Below, in pieces: positions 7,682 through 11,535 of a stretch of DNA of 11,535 nucleotides. The number at the start of each line of letters is the position of its first letter. The stretch's first letter is position 1. Location of the stretch: assembly GCA_937958145.1 (NCBI GenBank), contig CALGOE010000085.1:1-11535 (forward strand). Reading direction: 5' to 3'. This DNA comes from an uncultured Desulfobacca sp. Lineage in GTDB: Bacteria; Desulfobacterota; Desulfobaccia; Desulfobaccales; Desulfobaccaceae. Position numbers and translations under genes: made by a program. A model generated the notes under the pieces. That model saw only the letters and a program-made list of their open reading frames with translations, did not search any database and had not been told where the DNA came from.

Positions 7682-8668
7682 ATGACCCCGGATATCGTTG
7701 GCACGCTGACGGCCGTCCCTGGTTTTTTGGTGGGACATGCCAGTGATTTTAAAAACTTGACCGGCTGCACGGTGATTCTTTGCCCTCCCGGCACCCTGGG
7801 CAGCATCGACATCCGAGGTTCGGCAGCCGGCACCCGGCAGATCGACGCCCTCTTAAGTTATCACATCGTCAATGAAATCCAGGCCATCCTTCTGGCTGGC
7901 GGCAGCGCCTTCGGCTTGGACGCGGCCGGCGGCGTTATGGAGTTTCTGGAGGAACGGGGCCAAGGGTTTGACGTCACCATCACCCGGGTGCCCACCGTCC
8001 CCACCGCGGTCATTTTCGACCTTTCCTTGGGCAACTGCAAGGTGCGCCCGGACCGGGCCATGGGCTTGGCGGCCTGCGAGCAAGCCAGCGCCGCCCCGGT
8101 GGCCGAGGGCAGCGTCGGCGTCGGCACCGGCGCCACGGTGGGCAAACTCTTTGGCATCCACCAGGGGATGAAAAGCGGTCTGGGCAGTGTCTGTCTGCGC
8201 GGTCCCAACGGCCTCTTGGTGGGGGCGCTGGTCGTGGTCAACGCCTTCGGCGATGTGCGGGATTACAGCACCGGCCAGATCATGGCCGGGGCCCGCCGCG
8301 CCCCTGAGAGTCACGAATTCGTGGATGCCGCCGCCCACATCCGCCAGGGCATCACCCGCCAACGTTTCGGGGAACCCAACACGACCCTGGGCGTCATCGC
8401 CACCAATGCCCACCTTACCCGGGAACAGGCCCAAAAGATCGCCCAGATGGGCCATAACGGCCTGGCCAAAGCCATTACCCCCATCCACACCCTCTTTGAC
8501 GGCGACATTGTTTTTGTCCTGGCCCAGCCGCAGATCCCGGCTGATCTGCACGTGGTGGGCCTGCTGGCAGAAGAAGCCCTGCGGCTGGCCGTGGACCGGG
8601 CCGTCAAAAAAGCCCATGGTCTGGGCGTGCTGCCGGCCTACGAAGATCTCGTAGCCGGGAATCGTTGA
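7682..8668 (+). CDS. P1-family (DmpA/NylC-like, S58) self-processing peptidase
   Basis: A 328-residue member of the N-terminal-nucleophile fold family containing L-aminopeptidase/D-esterase DmpA, beta-peptidyl aminopeptidases and the nylon-oligomer hydrolase NylC. Visible family features are AVPGFLVGHASD near the start, LLAGGSAFGLDAAGGVMEFLEE (70-91), the GVGTGATVGKLFG block (146-158), GALVVVNAFGDV (181-192) and the cleavage site PNTTLGVIATNA (232-243). By family precedent the chain is cut between N233 and T234, making Thr 234 the catalytic N-terminus of the small subunit; many relatives use Ser. The C-terminal helix block ALRLAVDRAVKKAHGL is typical. An upstream TTG at 7664 overlaps the previous stop, but ATG 7682 with AGGAG (7667-7671) at 10 bases is preferred. 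No signal peptide is seen, so it is probably cytoplasmic. It is 14 bases downstream of a binding-protein gene, which suggests a shared peptide or amide substrate. Confidence 0.92.
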   Translation: MTPDIVGTLTAVPGFLVGHASDFKNLTGCTVILCPPGTLGSIDIRGSAAGTRQIDALLSYHIVNEIQAILLAGGSAFGLDAAGGVMEFLEERGQGFDVTITRVPTVPTAVIFDLSLGNCKVRPDRAMGLAACEQASAAPVAEGSVGVGTGATVGKLFGIHQGMKSGLGSVCLRGPNGLLVGALVVVNAFGDVRDYSTGQIMAGARRAPESHEFVDAAAHIRQGITRQRFGEPNTTLGVIATNAHLTREQAQKIAQMGHNGLAKAITPIHTLFDGDIVFVLAQPQIPADLHVVGLLAEEALRLAVDRAVKKAHGLGVLPAYEDLVAGNR

Positions 8669-8685
8669 TCGGCCCGGGCCTGCCG

Positions 8686-8750
8686 CCCTGCTTTTCTCAA
8701 ATTGACATGTCCCAGAGTTGCAGCCCCCTGATTTTCTCAAATTAACCTGT
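8686..8750. repeat. Pair of 25-bp direct repeats, 40-bp period
   Basis: Copies at 8686-8710 and 8726-8750 match at 22 of 25 positions. Each starts CCCTG, has the invariant core TTTTCTCAAATT and ends in TGT. They lie in the 244-base gap between the peptidase and the small secreted-protein gene, where there is otherwise no ORF of note. Spaced repeats at one end are known for terminal regions of some insertion sequences such as the IS21 family, and also for regulator operators. No transposase is nearby. Confidence 0.6.
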
Positions 8751-8780
8751 TGCGTTTCCCCCAGGGAACCGGATGGGAAC

Positions 8781-8818
8781 TTGGGAAAATTTACTTATCC
8801 AATGAATATTATATCTAT
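8781..8818 (+). promoter_or_regulatory. AT-rich promoter-like patch upstream of the small secreted-protein gene
   Basis: In otherwise GC-rich DNA, a run containing TTTACT (8790-8795), TATTAT (8807-8812) and TATCTA (8812-8817) lies about 100 bases before the start codon at 8913. TATTAT is a 5/6 match to a -10 box but lacks a well-spaced -35; TTTACT with TATCTA has a 16-base spacer but a weak -10. The exact promoter is therefore undecided. Confidence 0.3.
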
Positions 8819-8912
8819 TTTTCCCTCCGGACGATTTTGGCCGGCCCCTTGCATTCCCATCCCATGAGAATCAGCAGGAGAGAGCAAACATCATCGTCAG
8901 GAGGAAGTTACC

Positions 8913-9473
8913 ATGCCCTGGTGGAAACTCTTGCGTTGGAGCGGCGCCGCGGTCTTGGGTCTGTTGGTTTTGAGTGGCACGGCCACCGCCCAAATGTATG
9001 GCAGCGACATTGATCGACGTCTGGACCGGCAGGAAGAATGGCTGCAGCGAGGGATACGGAGCGGGGCCCTCACCCCTCAGGAAGCTCATAAGTTGGCCAA
9101 GGAACAACAACGCCTGGCCAGGGAGGCGGATCGCATCCGGGCGGACGGCTGGGTGACGCCGCAGGAACGGTTCCGGCTGCACCACAAGTTGGATCAGGCC
9201 GACCGCCGTTTCTATCGTGAGCTCCACGATCGCCAGGTGGCTTATCCCCGTTACGGCGCCCCGGGTCCTCATCCGCTGGGACCGGCCTGGCACGACAAAA
9301 AGTGGCGGCGGCCCCATGGCTCGGACCGCCATTATCGCCCCCTGCCACGGGCCCACAACCATTGGCAGCAATATAAGAACTGGCCTCCGGCCCATGTGCG
9401 GTCCTATAAGCACCGGCCACCCACCCCCTGGCCCTGGCAGCGGGATCGGCGCCTGGCCGGACAGTACTGGTAA
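8913..9473 (+). CDS. Small secreted basic protein, helical core with His/Pro/Trp-rich tail
   Basis: This 186-residue protein opens with a clear signal peptide (MPWWKLLRWSGAAVLGLLVLSG, cleavage after ATA at 26). Residues 30-110 form charged helices with two related segments, RRLDRQEEWLQRGIRSGALTPQEAHKL and ADRIRADGWVTPQERFRL. The repeated 'G-x-LTPQE / GWVTPQE' turns between helices resemble short helix-turn-helix or EF-hand-like spacing, but no complete calcium loop is present. Residues 115-186 are low-complexity, rich in His, Pro, Trp, Arg and Tyr, strongly basic and probably disordered. Similar exported proteins of unknown function with the IRSGxLTPxEAxxL pattern occur in many proteobacteria. 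AGGAGG (8899-8904) lies 8 bases before the ATG, predicting strong translation. The His-rich tail could bind metal or anionic surface polymers; this is inference. No specific family name is claimed. Confidence 0.8.
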   Translation: MPWWKLLRWSGAAVLGLLVLSGTATAQMYGSDIDRRLDRQEEWLQRGIRSGALTPQEAHKLAKEQQRLAREADRIRADGWVTPQERFRLHHKLDQADRRFYRELHDRQVAYPRYGAPGPHPLGPAWHDKKWRRPHGSDRHYRPLPRAHNHWQQYKNWPPAHVRSYKHRPPTPWPWQRDRRLAGQYW

Positions 9474-9552
9474 AGGTCGGCAAGGAGCAGTCATCTACCC
9501 GTAACCCCGTGGATATTTTTGATAAAATTCGACCAAGGAGTGGGTGGGGGCA

Positions 9553-9578
9553 CCCCCTGCCCCTCCGTCCCCTCCCCC
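9553..9578 (-). other. Potential G-quadruplex on the minus strand
   Basis: The + strand carries four cytosine tracts: C5 (9553-9557), C4 (9560-9563), C4 (9569-9572) and C5 (9574-9578). On the complementary strand these become four guanine tracts of four or more, with loops of 1, 5 and 2 bases, which meets the strict G-quadruplex rule. It lies in the 298-base gap between the secreted-protein gene and tpx, about 90 bases upstream of the candidate tpx promoter. Confidence 0.5.
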
Positions 9579-9607
9579 ACACCCCGCCGGCGTCATAGTA
9601 ATCCTCT

Positions 9608-9627
9608 GGGCGGTGGGGAAGCCGCCC
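9608..9627 (+). repeat. Short GC stem-loop upstream of tpx
   Basis: GGGCGG (9608-9613) and CCGCCC (9622-9627) pair perfectly around an 8-base loop. No T-run follows on the + strand, so terminator function for the preceding gene is not supported. Apart from this hairpin, the C-rich tract and the promoter candidate, the gap shows no gene. Confidence 0.35.
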
Positions 9628-9666
9628 TCCCATGAGAAAAAAAGGAGCTTGTTGCAGCCCTCCCTC

Positions 9667-9695
9667 TTGCCAACCTGCTCAAGAGTGCCTATGTT
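9667..9695 (+). promoter_or_regulatory. Candidate sigma-70-type promoter of tpx
   Basis: TTGCCA (9667-9672, 5/6 to TTGACA) and TATGTT (9690-9695, 4/6 to TATAAT) have the ideal 17-base spacer and would start transcription near 9702, giving a leader of about 70 bases before the tpx ATG. No operator is recognisable. This is consensus matching only. Confidence 0.4.
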
Positions 9696-9771
9696 CAAAT
9701 TACTTCGCTCCTGGCCCTACAATCAGACGGGCAGAGGTGGCGACATTATCTGGCAGGACGAGGAGAAGAGC

Positions 9772-10290
9772 ATGACGGCACGGCCCGGGATCATTACCAT
9801 TCACGGCAATCCCCTGACGCTGGTGGGCGCAGAGGTGCAAGTGGGGCAGCCCGCCCCGGATATCGAACTTCTGGACAACGATCTGAACCCGGTCAAGCTC
9901 TCGGCCTGGCGGGGCAAGGTTGTGGTCCTGACGTCAGTACCCTCCCTCGATACGCCGGTCTGTGATCTGGAAACCCGGCGGTTCAATGACGAAGCGGCCA
10001 GCTTCGGCCCGGACGTGCAGATCATCACCGTGAGCATGGACCTGCCGTTTGCCCAAAAACGCTGGTGCGGCGCTGCCGGCGTGGACAAAGTGAAAACTCT
10101 GTCCGATCACCGGGAAGCAGCGTTTGGCCTCGCCTATGGCGTCCTGATCAAAGAACTGCGCCTGCTGGCACGGGCGGTCTGGATTATTGATCGGCAAGGC
10201 CTAGTGCAATACAAGCAACTGGTGCAGGAAGTGACCAACGAACCCAATTATGAAGAAGTGATCCAGGCCCTCCAAAAGGTATGGGGATAG
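9772..10290 (+). CDS. tpx: Thiol peroxidase Tpx (atypical 2-Cys peroxiredoxin)
   Basis: A 172-residue enzyme that reduces hydrogen and alkyl peroxides with electrons from thioredoxin. The peroxidatic site is PSLDTPVC, with catalytic T61 and C64, followed by the Tpx-specific DLETRRFN. The resolving cysteine is C99 in LPFAQKRWCG, the position of the second cysteine in E. coli Tpx, so an intramolecular disulfide is expected. R134 in LLARAVWIID matches the conserved active-site Arg. The N-terminal ITIHGNPLTLVGAEVQVGQPAPD is also diagnostic. The frame is open upstream to 9544, but ATG 9772 with AGGAG (9761-9765) at 6 bases gives the normal family length; the extension would be Pro-rich and unlike any Tpx. 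It appears monocistronic between two noncoding stretches. A cytoplasmic or periplasmic antioxidant role fits an anaerobe that meets oxygen; no signal peptide is seen, so cytoplasmic is likelier. Confidence 0.96.
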   Translation: MTARPGIITIHGNPLTLVGAEVQVGQPAPDIELLDNDLNPVKLSAWRGKVVVLTSVPSLDTPVCDLETRRFNDEAASFGPDVQIITVSMDLPFAQKRWCGAAGVDKVKTLSDHREAAFGLAYGVLIKELRLLARAVWIIDRQGLVQYKQLVQEVTNEPNYEEVIQALQKVWG

Positions 10291-10305
10291 GACTCACTTC
10301 CCCCA

Positions 10306-10329
10306 TTATATAGCTTTATTGCTATATAA
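10306..10329. promoter_or_regulatory. Perfect AT-rich palindrome, possible operator or activator site
   Basis: TTATATAGC (10306-10314) and GCTATATAA (10321-10329) are exact reverse complements around a 6-base loop, TTTATT. The element lies 16 bases after the tpx stop and ends 16 bases before the -24 box of the sigma-54 promoter. As RNA it would be a weak AT hairpin with no T-run, so a terminator role is doubtful. As DNA it looks like a dimeric regulator site. Confidence 0.5.
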
Positions 10330-10345
10330 CGGCCGCCATGTTAAA

Positions 10346-10361
10346 TGGCACCGTCGTTGCA
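10346..10361 (+). promoter_or_regulatory. Sigma-54 (RpoN) promoter, -24/-12 type
   Basis: TGGCAC (10346-10351) and TTGCA (10357-10361) match the RpoN consensus TGGCAC-N5-TTGCW, with the GG and GC dinucleotides exactly ten bases apart. Transcription should begin near 10372. Such promoters need an ATP-driven enhancer-binding protein; the perfect palindrome just upstream is a candidate site, although it is closer than usual. A small inverted repeat, GCCAT (10335-10339) with ATGGC (10345-10349), overlaps the -24 box. The promoter points toward the secreted-protein gene at 10794, with a leader of about 420 bases. Confidence 0.7.
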
Positions 10362-10368
10362 CAGTGGC

Positions 10369-10421
10369 TTTGGCCGATAACAGCATCCAGCAGTGAAGAC
10401 CAAGGGCCAAAATATTTTTTT
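10369..10421 (+). terminator. Stem plus T7 right after the sigma-54 start: leader terminator or end of a short RNA
   Basis: TTTGGCC (10369-10375) pairs perfectly with GGCCAAA (10405-10411) around a 29-base loop, and seven T's follow at 10415-10421. The left arm coincides with the predicted start of the sigma-54 transcript, so the transcript could end after about 50 bases. Part of the loop (CCAGCA, 10387-10392) can instead pair with TGCTGG (10448-10453), an arrangement seen in attenuators. The long loop weakens the case for a simple terminator. Confidence 0.4.
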
Positions 10422-10473
10422 AGAAACCAAAAAAAACCTTGAAATAATGCTGGAACGATGATATTTTAAACAT

Positions 10474-10505
10474 ACCTGTAAGGCCGAAGAGCCATCTTTG
10501 CAGGT
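10474..10505 (+). ncRNA. Stem-loop in the long leader upstream of the last gene
   Basis: ACCTGTAA (10474-10481) pairs with TTGCAGGT (10498-10505) with one G-U pair, and the stem continues as GGC (10482-10484) with GCC (10491-10493) after a 4-base bulge, closing a 6-base loop CGAAGA. Four T's follow from 10505. It could be part of a structured leader or a weak terminator. I could not match it to a known riboswitch class. Confidence 0.4.
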
Positions 10506-10633
10506 TTTCCCATACCGCAAAAATCACCATATTGTCACGGCACAGTCAACTCTAACCAAGACGAAAGCCTGTTTTTTGACATACTGGCAGCCTCTCACGA
10601 ACCAGGACCGAACGAAAGGAGAAACCAAGCAAG

Positions 10634-10676
10634 GTTGTCTGCCGTCGTTACTGGGCCGTCTAATCCCCCAGACAAC
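10634..10676 (+). ncRNA. 8-bp stem with large loop in the leader
   Basis: GTTGTCTG (10634-10641) and CAGACAAC (10669-10676) are perfect reverse complements around a 27-base loop. This is one of four inverted repeats in the roughly 500 bases between tpx and the last gene, where I find no convincing coding sequence. Confidence 0.4.
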
Positions 10677-10709
10677 GCCGATAAATTTAATCCTTTTGCC
10701 AAAAAAATG

Positions 10710-10738
10710 TTGATTAACCGCAGTAAAGTAAGTATCAT
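10710..10738 (+). promoter_or_regulatory. Candidate sigma-70-type promoter of the last gene
   Basis: TTGATT (10710-10715) and TATCAT (10733-10738, 5/6 to TATAAT) are separated by 17 bases. Transcription would begin near 10745, leaving a leader of about 50 bases that contains the small hairpin at 10755-10770. Together with the distant sigma-54 promoter this suggests dual control, or that the sigma-54 promoter serves a separate short RNA. Confidence 0.4.
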
Positions 10739-10754
10739 TGCCATGGAATCATTA

Positions 10755-10770
10755 TCCACCGTATGGTGGA
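10755..10770 (+). promoter_or_regulatory. Hairpin immediately upstream of the ribosome binding site
   Basis: TCCACC (10755-10760), loop GTAT and GGTGGA (10765-10770) form a perfect 6-bp hairpin ending 10 bases before the AGGAGG site at 10781-10786. It does not sequester that site. It could protect the 5' end of a short transcript or act as an operator overlapping the candidate start site. Confidence 0.45.
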
Positions 10771-10793
10771 GAAAATCACAAGGAGGAAGAAGA

Positions 10794-11357
10794 ATGAAAT
10801 TGTTCGGAAAATGTGCCATCATCGTCGCCGTCGTAGCGTTGGCTTTCTCGGCCCTGCCGGCCTCGGCTGCCAAAGACCCGGCTCTTTTTGCCAAGGGCGT
10901 AGAAATGATGCTCAAAGCCCGGGACACCATGAGAGAGGGTGTGAACACGGTGGAGCAGGGCATGAAACAGTATGTCCAGATCTGCACCGACAAGGGCTGC
11001 CTGCCTGATGTCACCGCCGGCAACAAGGTCATCAACGATGGCCTGGATATGGCCAAAAAAGGCATGGCCCTCCTGGATCAGGGTCAGCAGGAATGGAATG
11101 TCTGCGTTGCCAACCGGGATCTGGAAGGCCAATACCGCTGCCTGGATACCTTCGTGGAAGGCGGCCGGATGGTGCAGGAAGGTCTGCATGCCATTGATAA
11201 AGGCATGAAGGCCAACAACGAAGCCCTGCGGGCCAAAGGCCTGGATAAAGACACCAGCGCCCCCAGCACCATGGTGACCAAAGGTGTGGAAAGCGGCCTG
11301 ATCGGCGCCCGGGCCTTCCTGGAAGGTCAGAGACTGGCCATGGCCAACAGACCGTAA
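10794..11357 (+). CDS. Secreted four-helix protein with glycine heptads and four cysteines, unknown family
   Basis: A 187-residue exported protein. The signal peptide is MKLFGKCAIIVAVVALAFSA, with cleavage after PASA near residue 25. The mature part is four amphipathic segments with glycines spaced every seven residues: G35 (A42) G49 G56; G83 G90 G97; G123 G130 G137; and G164 G171 G178. Each has the flavour 'EG-xx-hh-xx-GM'. Cysteines C64, C69, C104 and C116 fall in the links between the first three segments and could form two disulfides, since the protein is predicted to be periplasmic. There is no CxxCH, so it is not a c-type cytochrome. AGGAGG (10781-10786) at 7 bases predicts high expression, and a strong terminator follows, so the gene ends a transcription unit. 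The frame is open back to 10635 but the signal peptide fixes the start. I do not recognise the family; a periplasmic helical bundle is inferred. Confidence 0.85.
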   Translation: MKLFGKCAIIVAVVALAFSALPASAAKDPALFAKGVEMMLKARDTMREGVNTVEQGMKQYVQICTDKGCLPDVTAGNKVINDGLDMAKKGMALLDQGQQEWNVCVANRDLEGQYRCLDTFVEGGRMVQEGLHAIDKGMKANNEALRAKGLDKDTSAPSTMVTKGVESGLIGARAFLEGQRLAMANRP

Positions 11358-11380
11358 CCGAGGCGAGGGCAATCTGTTAT

Positions 11381-11405
11381 AAGGGGGGGCAACCCCCCTT
11401 TTTTT
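11381..11405 (+). terminator. Rho-independent terminator
   Basis: AAGGGGGG (11381-11388) and CCCCCCTT (11393-11400) pair around a GCAA tetraloop of the stable GNRA type, and the T-tract runs from 11399 to 11405. It lies 24 bases after the stop of the secreted four-helix protein and is a textbook intrinsic terminator. Confidence 0.93.
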
Positions 11406-11414
11406 ATTGAGAAA

Positions 11415-11466
11415 AGATGAGCGGAAAACCCGCCGCATCTGCACTGCCGCCTTAGTTCTGAGGCGG
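11415..11466. repeat. Two consecutive hairpins in the noncoding tail
   Basis: The first pairs AGATG (11415-11419) with CATCT (11436-11440) and GCGG (11421-11424) with CCGC (11430-11433) around AAAAC. The second pairs CCGCCT (11447-11452) with AGGCGG (11461-11466) around 8 bases. A looser pair, CCCGG with CCGGG, lies near 11503-11525. No coding start is seen before the window ends. Confidence 0.4.
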
Positions 11467-11535
11467 GGCGTTAATTGTTTCCAACCGTCAGGTTGAACAG
11501 GCCCGGGGGATAAATATTCCGGGGGTTCCAGAACA

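Noticed and set aside
8674..8698. Terminator after the peptidase gene
   Set aside because: Only a 4-bp GGGC/GCCC stem with four T's several bases away; too weak to call.
7853..8740. Long antisense open frame opposite the P1 peptidase
   Set aside because: It is the shadow of a strongly supported gene in GC-rich DNA, with no recognisable domain and no ribosome site.
8750..9013. 87-codon frame overlapping the start of the small secreted-protein gene
   Set aside because: It has no ribosome site, crosses the AT-rich promoter-like patch, and conflicts with the well-supported signal-peptide gene.
9544..9771. N-terminal extension of Tpx by 76 residues
   Set aside because: The extension is Pro-rich translation of a C-rich tract. 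Tpx proteins are about 165-172 residues, and ATG 9772 has its own good ribosome site.
10531..10570. Resemblance of GTCACGGCACAG ... ACGAAAGCC to a GEMM-I cyclic-di-GMP riboswitch
   Set aside because: The invariant core (CACGCACAGGGCAAACC and GACGCAAAGCC) is not intact, and the required paired stems between the blocks are absent.
10498..10713. 71-codon open frame in the gap before the last gene
   Set aside because: It starts at a TTG without a ribosome site, its composition is not protein-like, and it overlaps stem-loops and runs into the candidate promoter region.
1..11535. CRISPR array, tRNA, rRNA or complete insertion sequence
   Set aside because: No regularly spaced short repeats beyond the single pair at 8686-8750, no cloverleaf or rRNA signature seen, and no transposase or integrase in any frame.

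Overview
The window is GC-rich, densely packed, and every supportable gene lies on the + strand. Gene style (strong AGGAG Shine-Dalgarno sites, GTG starts, short or overlapping junctions), one excellent sigma-54 promoter match and several periplasmic proteins indicate a Gram-negative bacterium. A member of the Desulfobacterota (former Deltaproteobacteria, for example a Desulfobacca-like sulfate reducer) is my best guess from overall resemblance, but no marker gene proves it.

Region 1 (1-5720) is a surface-glycan block that reads as one operon: the 3' end of a membrane protein, a CE4/NodB-type polysaccharide deacetylase, a small SAM-dependent methyltransferase, and two large tandem paralogous GT-C type membrane glycosyltransferases. 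The methyltransferase and first transferase overlap, and the two transferases overlap by 4 bases (GTGA). Together they look like machinery that deacetylates, methylates and glycosylates a lipid-linked or envelope glycan; the substrate cannot be read from the sequence.

Region 2 (5721-8668) starts with a promoter-like intergenic stretch. It holds a secreted TPR plus periplasmic-binding-protein fusion (the LpoA / penicillin-binding-protein-activator architecture) and, 14 bases later, a DmpA/NylC-type self-processing P1-family peptidase. These two probably form an operon.

Region 3 (8669-10290) holds a 25-bp direct repeat pair, a small secreted basic protein, a G-quadruplex-capable C-rich tract, and tpx, an atypical 2-Cys thiol peroxidase with both cysteines present.

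Region 4 (10291-11535) is the most unusual part. About 500 bases without a gene carry a perfect AT-rich palindrome, a near-consensus sigma-54 promoter, a stem followed by seven T's just after the predicted transcription start, several further stem-loops and a second, sigma-70-like promoter. They precede a secreted 187-residue protein of unrecognised family, built from four helices with glycines spaced every seven residues and four cysteines in the loops. A textbook intrinsic terminator follows, then a hairpin-rich tail running off the window.
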